From assembly GCA_003241385.1 (NCBI GenBank), contig QFPO01000003.1, positions 558,001 to 622,000 of the forward strand: a DNA stretch of 64,000 nucleotides. Reading direction: 5' to 3'. This document shows positions 17,414-26,361 of the stretch, piece after piece (the stretch's first letter is position 1; each line of letters starts with the position of its first letter). The notes beneath the pieces are model-generated. The model saw only the letters and a program-made list of their open reading frames with translations. It searched no databases and was not told the DNA's origin. The position numbers were made by a program, and so were the translations under genes. Origin of the DNA: Rhodanobacter denitrificans (GTDB taxonomy: Bacteria > Pseudomonadota > Gammaproteobacteria > Xanthomonadales > Rhodanobacteraceae).

Positions 17414-17800
17414 ATGCGCTACGTGGCCTGTCTGGGCATCGGCCTGTTCGTCGGCCTGCTCTGCGCCCTGATGGCGATCGGCCTGATGCGGCCGCGCGAC
17501 AGCTACCCGCGCGCGATGATGAACGTCATGAAGCACACGCTCGGCAGCGCGCGCACGGCCGCGGTCGACGGTAGCTGCACCGGCAACGAGCCGCGGCTGC
17601 GCGTGCTCGGCCTGCTCGCGGCCGATCTGGAACCGACCTTTCTGTCCGGCGTCGGCGACGAGCGCGTCTTCGCGCGCTATGCGGGCAACCTGCGCACACG
17701 CATCGCCGAAGCGGCGGCGGCCGATGCATGTCCGGCGCAGGCCGCGGCGCTGACCGCGGTCGAGAACGCCTGCGAGGACTGCCACCGCGACTACCGCTGA
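17414..17800 (+). CDS. Membrane-anchored cytochrome c'-like (class II) protein
   Basis: A 128-residue protein with an N-terminal membrane anchor (CLGIGLFVGLLCALMAIGL) and one haem c attachment site, CEDCH, only six residues from the C-terminus. A C-terminal C-x-x-C-H after a helical stretch of about 100 residues is the layout of class II cytochromes c (c' and c556). Two extra cysteines (GSC, DAC) could form a disulfide. It is placed directly behind the small DUF6116-like gene. Role: periplasmic electron transfer or gas/NO binding, by family. Confidence 0.75.
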   Translation: MRYVACLGIGLFVGLLCALMAIGLMRPRDSYPRAMMNVMKHTLGSARTAAVDGSCTGNEPRLRVLGLLAADLEPTFLSGVGDERVFARYAGNLRTRIAEAAAADACPAQAAALTAVENACEDCHRDYR

Positions 17801-17867
17801 GCCGCGCGGCCCGGTGCCCGAGCCTTTCGTAGTCGAACCGGCGCGGAGCGCGGACGCTGCGCCGCGG

Positions 17868-18170
17868 CTAGAGCCGGACGCGCCCGCGCAGCACGTCCCA
17901 GAACATGACCCAGTCGCCGGCCAGGCTGTAGAGCGGATGCTTGAACGTCGCCGGGCGGTTCTTCTCGAACGCGAAATGGCCGATCCAGGCGAAGCCGTAG
18001 CCGATCAACGGCACCAGCAGCAGCCAGGCCAGCCGTCCGCTCGCCAGCGCGAACGCGATCACCACGAGCACGAGCAGGCTGCCGACGACATGCAGGCGCC
18101 GGCAGACCGGATGGGCGTGCTCGGACAGATAGTACGGATAGAACTCGCGGAAGCTGGCGAAGCGACGCAT
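17868..18170 (-). CDS. Mpo1-like/DUF962 membrane protein
   Basis: A 100-residue protein of the DUF962 (YGL010w/Mpo1-like) family. The family pattern is clear: FYPYYLSEHAHPVCRRLHVVGS near the N-terminus, a pair of hydrophobic helices, IGYGFAWIGHFAFEKNRPATF, and a final HPLYSLAGDWVMFWDVL. Histidines in these blocks bind iron in yeast Mpo1, a fatty-acid alpha-dioxygenase. GAGGAGG lies just upstream of ATG 18170. Bacterial function is unproven. Confidence 0.9.
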   Translation of the reverse strand: MRRFASFREFYPYYLSEHAHPVCRRLHVVGSLLVLVVIAFALASGRLAWLLLVPLIGYGFAWIGHFAFEKNRPATFKHPLYSLAGDWVMFWDVLRGRVRL

Positions 18171-18517
18171 GGCGAACCCTCCTCGACCCGCCTCTGCGGG
18201 CGGTCGGCCGAGCATATCGGGATCGCGACGGGGGCACCAGGAAGGTCCATCACGCACCATGACGACAGGCGATCGGACGACTCGAACGCCGTCATCGTCC
18301 GCACCGGCCGACTGCACGAGTGAAACCGGCCGGTGCCGTGGCGGTCGGTCGTGCGCGGCATTCGATCGACGCGCGCGTCCAGACGTACATCCATGCTCGT
18401 CCGCCCCGCGACAGCGCTCGCGCAGGCTCCGTGCGCGATCGGATCGACGCAGCCGACGTGCCGTTCGCTGCGAGCGTGCGAGGCGCGCTACGGCGGCACC
18501 TGCGCCGACTGCACCCG
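18171..18517. other. Intergenic region with one inverted repeat, no gene seen
   Basis: Open frames here lack ribosome sites and read as arginine/serine-rich shadows. The only structure noticed is the perfect 9-bp inverted repeat GCACCGGCC / GGCCGGTGC at 18301-18336 with an 18-nt loop. There is no T run on either side, so it is a weak candidate for a transcription end of the oxidoreductase operon. Confidence 0.4.
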
Positions 18518-19582
18518 CTACCAGGCGCGGTGATACTGCTCGGGCGCGTCGATCGACACACCCAATGCGCGCGCCGCGCGGCGCGGCCAGTACGGGTCGC
18601 GCAGCATCTCGCGCGCCAGCAGCACCAGATCGGCCTCGCCTTCGGCGACGATGCGCTCGGCCTGCTCGGGCTCGGTGATCATGCCGACCGCACCGGTCGC
18701 GATCGCGGCCTCGCGGCGGATCCGCGCGGCGAACGGCACCTGATAGCCCGGCCCGACCGGGATCGACGCGCCCGGCACCAGGCCGCCGGACGAGACGTCG
18801 ACGAGGTCGACGCCGCGCCCGGCCAGCTCGCGCGACAGCGCGACGCTCTGCTCGATGTCCCAGCCGCCGTCGACCCAGTCGGTCGCCGACAGCCGCACGA
18901 TCAGCGGCAGCGTGTCGGGCCAGACCGCGCGAACCGCGTCGACGACCTCGCAGACCAGGCGGATGCGGCCGGCGAAGCTGCCGCCGTAGCGATCGTCACG
19001 CTGGTTGCTCAGCGGCGACAGGAACTGGTGCAGCAGATAGCCGTGCGCGGCGTGGATCTCGACCAGCTCGAACCCGGCCGCCAGGGCCCGCAGCGCCGCG
19101 GCGCGGAACGCGTCGACGATCGCCGCGACATCGGCCGCGTCGAGCGCCTGCGGCAACGGGTGACCAGGCGCGAACGCGAGCGCCGACGGCGCCACCGTCC
19201 GCCAGCCCGGCGCGGTGTCCGGCGGCAGCGGGCCGCCGCCGCGCCACGGCGCCTCGGTGCTGGCCTTGCGGCCGGCATGCGCGAGCTGGATGCCGGCGAC
19301 GGCGCCCCGATCACGGATGAAGCGCACGATCGGCTGCCAGGCCTCGGACTGGGCCTCGTTCCAGATGCCGGTATCCCACGGCGAGATCCGGCCGACCGCA
19401 TCGACCGAGGTGGCCTCGGTGATCACGAGGCCGGCGCCGCCGACGGCGCGGCTGCCCAGATGCACCAGGTGCCAGGCTTGCGGCACGCCGTCGACGGCCG
19501 AGTACTGGCACATCGGCGAGACCGCGATGCGATTGCGCAGCGTCAGGCCGCGCAGGTTCAGGGGCGAGAACAACGTGGACAT
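18518..19582 (-). CDS. Old Yellow Enzyme family NADH:flavin oxidoreductase (YqjM/XenA-like)
   Basis: A 354-residue FMN-dependent ene-reductase. It begins MSTLFSPLNLRGLTLRNRIAV, with the cysteine of the YqjM subgroup in SPMCQYSA. The catalytic block EIHAAHGYLLHQFLSPLSN followed by RDDRYGGSFAGR is intact. The FMN-phosphate region is near AIATGAVGMI. It reduces activated C=C bonds; the physiological substrate is unknown. Its ATG overlaps the stop of the upstream hydrolase gene by one base (TGATG), so the two are co-translated. The longer frame upstream (start at 19654) has no family similarity. Confidence 0.93.
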   Translation of the reverse strand: MSTLFSPLNLRGLTLRNRIAVSPMCQYSAVDGVPQAWHLVHLGSRAVGGAGLVITEATSVDAVGRISPWDTGIWNEAQSEAWQPIVRFIRDRGAVAGIQLAHAGRKASTEAPWRGGGPLPPDTAPGWRTVAPSALAFAPGHPLPQALDAADVAAIVDAFRAAALRALAAGFELVEIHAAHGYLLHQFLSPLSNQRDDRYGGSFAGRIRLVCEVVDAVRAVWPDTLPLIVRLSATDWVDGGWDIEQSVALSRELAGRGVDLVDVSSGGLVPGASIPVGPGYQVPFAARIRREAAIATGAVGMITEPEQAERIVAEGEADLVLLAREMLRDPYWPRRAARALGVSIDAPEQYHRAW

Positions 19583-20496
19583 CAAGCGGACTCCGAAGCG
19601 GTATGCAACCAGGTGGACAGACGATGCGCGAGCGGCTCGGGCCGGCGCATCCACGAAAAATGATCGGGCGTCACGCCGGCGAGGTCGCGCGCATCGAGTA
19701 CGACGACCGTCGATGCGGCGCTGCCGGTCCGCGCGAGCAGATCGTCGAGCGCCGAGCGCGGGATCAGGCCGTCACGCGCGAAGCCGATGCCGAGCACCGG
19801 ACGCGCGGTGGCGGCCGGCGACACGCGATCGCCTGCATGCGCATAGCGGCCGGTCATGGCGCTGGCCGCCCAGTCGCGCATCACGCCGCGCGCCTCGCGG
19901 CCGCCGAAGCCGAGCCGGCGCCCCGGAAAATAGCCGACTGCCGCGGTCACCAGCGGCAGCGTCGCCAGCACCGCGCGAAACGCCAGCGCCTGCGCGCCGT
20001 CGAAATGGCGCCACCACGGCACGCCGCCGGCCACCACGGCCAGCCCGTGCAGATCCGACGGACGGCGCAGCCAGGTCAGCGTCGCCAGCTGTGCGCCGAG
20101 GCTGTGGCCGCCGATCGACCAGCGCAGATCGGGAGCGGCCCGGCTCACCGCATCCAGCGCGGCCGGAATGTCGGACTCGAGCAGTTCGCGATACGACCAG
20201 TCGCAGCGGCGCGAGGCGCGCACACTGCTCGACCCGTGTCCGCGCCATTCGTGGCGCGCCAGCGCGATGCCCCGTGCCGCCAGTGCCTCGGCCAGGCCTG
20301 CGTAATGGCGCGCGGCCACGCCGAGCGCCGGCAGCCAGAACAGGCCGGCGGTCGCGCCGCGCGGTCGCGTCAGTGCGAGATCGGCTTCGACGCCGTCGGC
20401 GGACCGGATCCGGATCGAGACATCGACCACCGGGGACGGCGCGGACCGGGGATCGTCGAACGGCGATCCATGCGATTGGTCGACGGTGCGAATCAA
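19582..20496 (-). CDS. Alpha/beta hydrolase
   Basis: A 304-residue serine hydrolase. The nucleophile elbow is GGHSLGAQLATL at about residue 130. An oxyanion-region LPALGVAARHYAGLA and HEWRGHGSS precede it, and the histidine is probably that in TPDHFSWMRRPEP near the C-terminus. It resembles the YheT-like or 'alpha/beta hydrolase family' proteins annotated as uncharacterised. No signal peptide, so cytoplasmic. It forms a two-gene operon with the downstream ene-reductase. Confidence 0.82.
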   Translation of the reverse strand: MIRTVDQSHGSPFDDPRSAPSPVVDVSIRIRSADGVEADLALTRPRGATAGLFWLPALGVAARHYAGLAEALAARGIALARHEWRGHGSSSVRASRRCDWSYRELLESDIPAALDAVSRAAPDLRWSIGGHSLGAQLATLTWLRRPSDLHGLAVVAGGVPWWRHFDGAQALAFRAVLATLPLVTAAVGYFPGRRLGFGGREARGVMRDWAASAMTGRYAHAGDRVSPAATARPVLGIGFARDGLIPRSALDDLLARTGSAASTVVVLDARDLAGVTPDHFSWMRRPEPLAHRLSTWLHTASESA

Positions 20497-20565
20497 GACG
20501 AGCCGCCGCGCGTGCCGATGCCGGAATGGCCGTGACGGGAGACTTGCGAGGCGGTCGGCCGCGGC

Positions 20566-20601
20566 GGGAAAAGGATCGCGACCGCCGCGCGGCCGCGATC
20601 C
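20566..20601 (-). terminator. Intrinsic terminator of the cold-shock gene
   Basis: On the minus strand, GGATCGCGGCCGC pairs with GCGGTCGCGATCC across a GCG loop (13 bp with one G-T), followed by TTTT. It lies 16 nt past the stop codon of the cold-shock gene. Confidence 0.85.
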
Positions 20602-20617
20602 CGAATAGGTCCGTCGT

Positions 20618-20827
20618 TCAAACGGCCGTGACGTCTTCTGCCTGCAGACCCTTCTGGCCCTGCACGACGCGGAAGCTCACGCGCTGGCCTTCCTGAAGGG
20701 TGCGGAAGCCCGAGCCGCTGATCGCACGAAAATGCACGAACACATCGGGGCCGTTTTCGCGGCTGATGAAACCGAAACCCTTGCTTTCGTTGAACCACTT
20801 GACGGTGCCGAGCTGACGGTCCGACAT
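20618..20827 (-). CDS. CspA-family cold-shock protein
   Basis: A 69-residue single cold-shock domain with RNP1 KGFGFI and RNP2 DVFVHF, starting MSDRQLGTVKWFN after a GGAGAG site. It binds single-stranded RNA/DNA as an RNA chaperone. The frame continues upstream for 85 residues, but that extension is low-complexity and better read as 5' untranslated leader. A second, similar gene lies at 60777-60986. Confidence 0.95.
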   Translation of the reverse strand: MSDRQLGTVKWFNESKGFGFISRENGPDVFVHFRAISGSGFRTLQEGQRVSFRVVQGQKGLQAEDVTAV

Positions 20828-21184
20828 GAAACTCTCCACGAATATCAGGTTGACTTGAATCGCATCCGATCGGGACGCTACCGATACCGGAGCGCAAGAG
20901 ACGGCGCGAGCCGAGCGCGCCACAACAGGCATCGCGCCCGCTGCATGCGCCCCGCCCCGATCCATGCCCCTGCCGTTCCGATGGGCCGAGTCTACTCCAG
21001 ACTTTTTACGGAAGCGACGGTTTTTAATAGGGAAATCGATTGCAAGTCGGTGTCGGTTCGGCGCCTTCAAAACACTTTTCAATTCCGGGATTTAGCGCGT
21101 ATCAGCGGCGCGTCCGGATCCGTTCCGACCTCGTCCGGACGCCTTATACCTTTCCATTTTTGCGCAGTGCTTCGCAGTCGCGCG
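20828..21184 (-). other. Long leader/promoter region of the cold-shock gene
   Basis: A 357-nt stretch without a gene. The part near 21000-21120 is distinctly AT-rich for this genome (runs such as GGTTTTTAATAGGG) and must hold the csp promoter. The remainder would form a leader of well over 100 nt, as is usual for cspA-type mRNAs with temperature-dependent folding. I could not place -35/-10 boxes with confidence. Confidence 0.4.
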
Positions 21185-22312
21185 CTACCAGTGCGAGCCG
21201 GCATCGGGCGCGCGCATCCAGCCGGCCAGATCGTCGGCCAGCGCCGCGAGGCCGCCGGGATAGCGCGCTTCGAACACGGCCTCGCTCGCGAGCGGATCGC
21301 AGGGTTCGGCCCGTTGCCGCGCGAGCAGTTCGCCGAGCACGGCGCGGCCGGCCGTGTCGCGCATCAGCACCGCGACCAGGGCCAGTGCCTGTGCATAGCG
21401 GCGCTCGGGCTCGCTGCGATAGAAGTCCGGCCCGTCCAGCGCGAGCAGCTCGGTCAGCGCTGCGGCGGGGTCCTGCGGCGCCGCGGCAGCCAGACGCGCG
21501 CGCACGTCGGAGAAATCGACGCGCCCGCCCTGGCCGGCGGCTTCGAAGCGCTCGAAATAGCCGGCCAGTCCTTCGTTGAGCGTCGTCGGCAGATTGCCGA
21601 TCCGCTCGTGCACCAGCGCGTGCACGATCTCGTGGCGGAGCACGCGGAACGTCGACGCCGCCTCGCCCTGCATCCGCACGTAGACGGTTCGCTCGCGTGC
21701 CGAGTAGGCGCCGGCCGAGCGTGCCAGCGCCGGCTCGCCGACGAAGCGCTCGTAGGCCTGCGCCGACGCGACGAAGACCACGCGCAGCGCGAGACGGTCG
21801 TCGCTGTCGGCCGCGAACACCTGGCGCAGCACGCGATCGATCGCGACGGCGTCGGCGACCGCGCGCGCGTGGACGTCCGCCGGCAGATTGACGTCGTAGC
21901 CGCTGGCCTCGACGCTGACCGGCGGCAGTCCGCCCAGCGCGATGCGGCGATGCTCGCGAACCGTGCCGACCGGCGCGCGATCGGCGTAGTGGACGATGCC
22001 GGCGGCGTCGACCCAGCGATGAATCGCCTGCGCCTCGCGCGATACGCGCTCGCCGGTGCGTGCAAGGCAGCGCGCCGAATCGGCGTGCGGCGCCTCGGCA
22101 TGGACGACCGGCTCGGCGGCCGCGCTGTCCGGATCGGACGAAGGTGGCGCCACGACACGCTCGGCCGGCTCGGGCGTCGCGACCCGGGGCACGCTCGGCT
22201 CGACCGCCGCAGGCGCTGCGGCCGGCGTCGCGCCGGTCTCGGCCGACGGCGATCCGCGCTCGCGGCAGGCCGCCGTCGCGACCAGCAGGACCAGGACCAG
22301 CGCGACCTTCAT
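21185..22312 (-). CDS. Lipoprotein with DUF4124 and gluzincin-type peptidase domain
   Basis: A 375-residue predicted lipoprotein: signal peptide with lipobox (VATAACRE), then a long Pro/Ala linker. Next is a DUF4124-like unit (IHRWVDAAGIVHYADRAP, about residues 100-120) and a peptidase-MA-like domain. The zinc site is VLRHEIVHALVHERIG (H-E-x-x-H) with a downstream glutamate in LNEGLAGYFERF. A surface-facing metalloprotease is inferred. Its ATG overlaps the stop of the DUF2127 gene (ATGA). Confidence 0.82.
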   Translation of the reverse strand: MKVALVLVLLVATAACRERGSPSAETGATPAAAPAAVEPSVPRVATPEPAERVVAPPSSDPDSAAAEPVVHAEAPHADSARCLARTGERVSREAQAIHRWVDAAGIVHYADRAPVGTVREHRRIALGGLPPVSVEASGYDVNLPADVHARAVADAVAIDRVLRQVFAADSDDRLALRVVFVASAQAYERFVGEPALARSAGAYSARERTVYVRMQGEAASTFRVLRHEIVHALVHERIGNLPTTLNEGLAGYFERFEAAGQGGRVDFSDVRARLAAAAPQDPAAALTELLALDGPDFYRSEPERRYAQALALVAVLMRDTAGRAVLGELLARQRAEPCDPLASEAVFEARYPGGLAALADDLAGWMRAPDAGSHW

Positions 22313-22797
22313 GACGGGCCGCCGCGACGGCGACGGTGGTGCAGCAACCGCCACAGATACGCCACGATCGCCGCGTTGACGACCAGTACGGCGCCGCGCA
22401 GCGCCGTGCGATGACCGATCCATTCGTAGAGCTCGACCGGAATCAGCGAAGCACTGACCGCGACCGTCAGCCAGGCACCCCAGCGGCGGCCGCGCCACAG
22501 TCCGATGCCTTCGACGAGAAACACCAGCGCGTAGGCCGCCACCGACGCGGCGAGCGCAGGCCAGTGGTCGCCGACCGCGGCCGACAGCGCACCGAGCCAT
22601 CCGGCCAGCACGTGGTGGCCGGCCGCGAACGGCGACAGCGCATGCGCGAGGCGATGCAGCGTCGACGGATCGTCGAGCAGCCACAGCGAGGCGCCGAGCA
22701 GCGCCAGGGTCGCGGCCTTCGCGAACTTGAACAGCGCGATGCCGCGCAGCGCGGCCGGCACCTCGGGCGTCACGGCGGTCTCGTGCCGGACGCTCAT
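22309..22797 (-). CDS. DUF2127-family membrane protein
   Basis: A 162-residue protein with about four helices and the DUF2127 pattern: GIALFKFAKAATLALLGASL at the N-terminus, a central VEGIGLWRGRRWGAWLTV, and IPVELYEWIGHRT before the last helix. The function is unknown. It overlaps by four bases at both ends with its neighbours, so the three genes from 24047 to 21185 form a tightly coupled unit. Confidence 0.87.
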   Translation of the reverse strand: MSVRHETAVTPEVPAALRGIALFKFAKAATLALLGASLWLLDDPSTLHRLAHALSPFAAGHHVLAGWLGALSAAVGDHWPALAASVAAYALVFLVEGIGLWRGRRWGAWLTVAVSASLIPVELYEWIGHRTALRGAVLVVNAAIVAYLWRLLHHRRRRGGPS

Positions 22798-24047
22798 CGT
22801 GCGTCGTCCTTCAGGCGCGCCCGCAGCGCGCGCGTCAGTTCGCGCGGCTCGCTGCGGCCGATCGCGATGCGCGGCGTGCGGTGCCAGGCCGCGCAGCGCC
22901 GCAGCGCGGCGGACAGATCGGCGAGCAGCGCGTCCGATACGGTCACGCCGGGCTCCAGATGGATCGTCTTGACCTCGAACGTTTCCTCGCTGCGATGCGC
23001 CTTCGCATCGAGCCGCCCGCACAGGCGTCCACGCCGCAGGATCGGCAGCACGAAGTAGCCGTAGCGCCGCCGCTCGGCCGGCAGATAGCACTCCAGGCGA
23101 TAGTCGAAACCGAACATCGCCGCGGCGCGGGCACGGTCCCAGACCACCGGATCGAACGGCGACAGCAGCGTCGTATGCGTCGCGCGCAGCGTGCCGGCGA
23201 GCGCCTTCGCCAGCTCGTCGGCGCGATCGCGATGCACGTAGCCCGGCGCGTCCCAGCCGCGTACCTCGACGCGCGAGAGCGTGCCGCGCTCGACCGCCGC
23301 GTCCAGATCGGCGTCGCGGTGGCGACGGCCGCTGCGGAAATAGTCGGCGATCCAGCCGGCCTGTGCGATGCCGAGCGCCTTCACGGCGGTCTCGATCTGG
23401 CGCCGCTCGACCTCGGCCGCCGGCATCGGCGCGTCGTTCCAACCGGGCAGTACGCGGCCGATCACGCGCTCGGGCAGGTCGTAGACGCGATGGAAGTTCT
23501 CGCGCCGCGCGATCATCAGATCGCCGAGCGCGAATGCGGCCTCCAGCCAGCGCTTCTCGTCCTTCCAGCCCCACCACGCGCTGGCGCGCCCGGACGGCCG
23601 CTCGAAGTCGGCGGCCTTGACGGCGCCGTTGGCGCGCACGTGATCGAGCAGGCGGCGTATCGGCTCGGCGTGGTCGCGCGCCATCCGCAGCGCGTGCTTC
23701 ATCGACCAGTGATGTCCGCGCAGCAGGCGCGCGGCCCGGTGCAGCGCGTAGTCCGAGACCGGCGCGAAGCAGGCTTCGTGCGACCAGCATTCGAAGATCG
23801 CGCCCTCGGCCAGGGCCGCGTCGAGCCATTCGGGGCGGTAGTCGCCGAGCCGCGAGAACAGCACCAGATACGGACTGCGCGCGACGACGTGGATCGTGTC
23901 GATCTGCAGCAGCGCCATCCGCTCGATCGCCGCGACCACGTCGGCCGCCACGACGCGACGCCGCGGCGCGCAGAGCAGGCCCTGGGCCGACAGATGCAGC
24001 AGTCGCGCCTGTTGCGCGTCGAGGATCGGCACGTCGGGATGCGTCAT
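22794..24047 (-). CDS. YcaQ-type winged-helix DNA glycosylase (interstrand crosslink repair)
   Basis: A 417-residue protein of the HTH_42/YcaQ (DUF1006) family. E. coli YcaQ unhooks DNA interstrand crosslinks. The catalytic Q-x-D motif is present as LLQIDTIHVVARSPYLVLFSR (only its core quoted: QID). Other family marks are FECWSHEACFAPVSD and the C-terminal LPILRRGRLCGRLDAK. First gene of an overlapping trio. The link of a DNA-repair enzyme to two membrane proteins is unexplained. Confidence 0.88.
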   Translation of the reverse strand: MTHPDVPILDAQQARLLHLSAQGLLCAPRRRVVAADVVAAIERMALLQIDTIHVVARSPYLVLFSRLGDYRPEWLDAALAEGAIFECWSHEACFAPVSDYALHRAARLLRGHHWSMKHALRMARDHAEPIRRLLDHVRANGAVKAADFERPSGRASAWWGWKDEKRWLEAAFALGDLMIARRENFHRVYDLPERVIGRVLPGWNDAPMPAAEVERRQIETAVKALGIAQAGWIADYFRSGRRHRDADLDAAVERGTLSRVEVRGWDAPGYVHRDRADELAKALAGTLRATHTTLLSPFDPVVWDRARAAAMFGFDYRLECYLPAERRRYGYFVLPILRRGRLCGRLDAKAHRSEETFEVKTIHLEPGVTVSDALLADLSAALRRCAAWHRTPRIAIGRSEPRELTRALRARLKDDAR

Positions 24048-24209
24048 TCAGCGGAACCAGCCGCGAAGATTCCGCCAGCGGCGCGGCGTTGACAAGCGCG
24101 GCATCGGCATCGCTCCGGCAGGCCGGCTGCGCCGGCTGCGACGTCCGTCGCAGTCCGTACCGCCCCGGCCGTGGACGCTATCGCGGCCCTCCCCTGTTCC
24201 GCGCCCGCC

Positions 24210-25541
24210 ATGACTCGCCTGCTCATCGCCCTGCTCGCACTCGCCGCCGCGCCGGCCGGCGCCGCGACCTATCCGGTCGGACCCGGCCGGCCGCACGCCT
24301 CGCTGCAGGCGCTGTTCGCCGCGGTCACGCTGCGGCCCGGCGACGTCGTCGAAGTCGACGGCGGCACCACCTACGCGGGCGGTGCCGTGCTGCGCCAGTC
24401 CGGCACCGCCGCCGCGCCGATCGTCCTGCGCGGCCTGCGCGTCGACGGACGGCGGCCGGTGCTGAGCGGCGGCTCCAATACGCTCGAACTGCGGCTGTCC
24501 AACCACGTCCTCGTCGAGGGATTCGAGATCACCGGCGGCAGCGCACGCTGCCTCTTCGTCAATGCGGCCGAGATCGTGCTGCGCGACCTGCTGGTCCGCG
24601 ACTGCAGCGGCCAGGGCATCCTGTCGAGCGATCAGGATTCGGGCTCGATCACGCTCGAGTACAGCGAGATCCGCAATGCCGGCGGCGGCGACAGCCGCCA
24701 CGCGCTGTACATCCAGACCGACGAGGTCGCCTACCCGGGCGCGGTGTTCCGGATGCGCTACAACTACGTGCACGACGGCCTCGGCGGCAACCTGCTGAAG
24801 AGCCGTGCCGAGCGCAACGAGATCCACTACAACTGGTTCGAGAACGCGTACTATCACGAGATCGAGCTGATCGGCCCCGACCAGTACACGCAGCAGGCCG
24901 GCTGGAGCGTCGGCCTCGCGCGCGAGGATTCGGAGGTGCTCGGCAACGTGATCGTCCACGCCGGCTCGTTCGGCGCGATCATGCGCCTGGGCGGCGACGG
25001 CACCGGCGAGAGCCGCGGCCGCTACCGGATCGTCAACAACACGATCGTCGCGACCGGCACTGCATCCAGCTATACCGTGTTCCGCCTGTTCGACGGGCTC
25101 GAGTCGGTCGAGGCGCACAACAACGTCCTGCATCGCACGACGGCGGGCACGCTGCGCGTCGAGCGCGCGGTCGAGGCGGTCTGGAGCCAGGGCCGCCGCG
25201 TCGCCGGCTCGAACAACTGGGTCGACCTCGGCGCGACCGAGCTGCCGTCCGAGTGGATCGACACGCGTCAGGGCGGCTCGCCCGGATTCGTCTCGACGCA
25301 GAACCTCGACCTGCGGCCGGCCTCGGGCAGTCCGCTGAACCAGGCCGGCAATGCCGCGCCGGTCAGCCCGACCGCCTGGCCGTTCCCGGCCCCGACGCCG
25401 CTGCCGCTGTCGCTGCCGCCGATCCGCCAGGCACCGCTGCCGGGCGGCGCGGTCGCGCGACCGCCGGAGACGCCGCCGACGATCGGCGCACTGACCGGCA
25501 GCCGGCCCGATCCGGTGTTCGTGAGCGGCTTCGACGGCTGA
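24210..25541 (+). CDS. Secreted right-handed beta-helix protein ending in a VFVSGFDG tag
   Basis: A 443-residue exported protein. The ATG at 24210 starts a signal peptide (MTRLLIALLALAAAPAGAA). The body has parallel beta-helix repeats typical of pectate-lyase-like or chondroitinase-B-like proteins: LQALFAAVTLRPGDVVEVDG at the start, then IVLRDLLVRDCSGQGI, and RYRIVNNTIVATG. Catalytic residues were not recognised. A proline-rich stretch leads to the last residues DPVFVSGFDG, which match the tag found on other secreted proteins here. Possibly a polysaccharide-active enzyme. Confidence 0.83.
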   Translation: MTRLLIALLALAAAPAGAATYPVGPGRPHASLQALFAAVTLRPGDVVEVDGGTTYAGGAVLRQSGTAAAPIVLRGLRVDGRRPVLSGGSNTLELRLSNHVLVEGFEITGGSARCLFVNAAEIVLRDLLVRDCSGQGILSSDQDSGSITLEYSEIRNAGGGDSRHALYIQTDEVAYPGAVFRMRYNYVHDGLGGNLLKSRAERNEIHYNWFENAYYHEIELIGPDQYTQQAGWSVGLAREDSEVLGNVIVHAGSFGAIMRLGGDGTGESRGRYRIVNNTIVATGTASSYTVFRLFDGLESVEAHNNVLHRTTAGTLRVERAVEAVWSQGRRVAGSNNWVDLGATELPSEWIDTRQGGSPGFVSTQNLDLRPASGSPLNQAGNAAPVSPTAWPFPAPTPLPLSLPPIRQAPLPGGAVARPPETPPTIGALTGSRPDPVFVSGFDG

Positions 25542-25586
25542 GCGGTTCTGAACGGCGATACGTGCGGACAGCGCGACGCCGCCGTC

Positions 25587-26357
25587 TCAGGTGTCGGCAG
25601 TCGGGACGTCGCGCGTCAGATACCAGCGCCGCCCCTGCCAGCCCGGGCCGGCGGCGCCGTCGTCGAGCGCGGCGAGCAGGCGGACGCCGGGCTCGGCGGC
25701 CAGGCGCTCGTGCAGCAGCGACTCGGGCAACACGTGCATCTCGAACACCGACCAGCGCCGCCACAGCAGACGTCGCAGCGGATTGAGCCAGCGATTGGGC
25801 AGGCGCGCGTAGAGGCGGCCGCGACGCGAGCCGAGGTCGGGACCGGCGACGAACTGGAACGCCGCGACGCCGCCCGGCGCGAGTACGCGCATGAACTCGG
25901 CGACATAGCCGGCCGCGAGCGCGGTCGGGATGTGCTGCAGCGTCATCGTCGAATAGACCAGATCGACGCTGCGGTCGGCGATGCCCTCGAGCCGGGTCGA
26001 CGGATTCTCGCGGAACTGCACCTGCGGCAGGTCGGCATTGATGCGGCGCGCGGCCTCGATCATCGTCGGCGAGACGTCGACGCCGACGACGCGCTCGAAA
26101 TGCGCCGCGAGCGCGCGGCATAGCCGGCCCGCACCGCAGCCGAAGTCGAGCGCGGCCGTGTGGCGGACCGGCAGTCCGTAGACGGCCAGACCGTGCAGCT
26201 GGGTCTCGATGTCGGTGCGGCCGGTGGCGAGGAACTCGGCCTCATCCCAGCGCCGGCCGCGCTTGCCGGGCTGCGACAGCACGGCCCAGAGCGGGTCGTC
26301 GCGGCCGAGCGAACTCCAGACCCGCTGCAAGCGGGCGAGATCATCGTTCATCGGCAA
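25587..26357 (-). CDS. Class I SAM-dependent methyltransferase
   Basis: A 256-residue methyltransferase. Motif I is LDFGCGAGRLCRALA at about residue 70, followed by VVGVDVSPTMIEAARR (SAM ribose aspartate), DLVYSTMTLQHIP and an FMRVLAPGG motif. The substrate is unknown. The TTG at 26357 has a GAGAG site 8 nt upstream and is preferred; the ATG two codons later is the alternative. It begins 4 nt after pilU ends and is probably the last gene of that operon. Confidence 0.87.
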   Translation of the reverse strand: MPMNDDLARLQRVWSSLGRDDPLWAVLSQPGKRGRRWDEAEFLATGRTDIETQLHGLAVYGLPVRHTAALDFGCGAGRLCRALAAHFERVVGVDVSPTMIEAARRINADLPQVQFRENPSTRLEGIADRSVDLVYSTMTLQHIPTALAAGYVAEFMRVLAPGGVAAFQFVAGPDLGSRRGRLYARLPNRWLNPLRRLLWRRWSVFEMHVLPESLLHERLAAEPGVRLLAALDDGAAGPGWQGRRWYLTRDVPTADT

Positions 26358-26361
26358 GACG

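Noticed and set aside
18301..18336. Inverted repeat as an intrinsic terminator of the oxidoreductase operon
   Set aside because: The stem is good, but the loop is 18 nt and no T run follows on the minus strand. It is kept only as an inverted repeat.
20618..21082. 154-codon version of the cold-shock protein
   Set aside because: The extra 85 N-terminal residues have no cold-shock or other domain. The ATG at 20827 has a good ribosome site, and long untranslated leaders are normal for this family.
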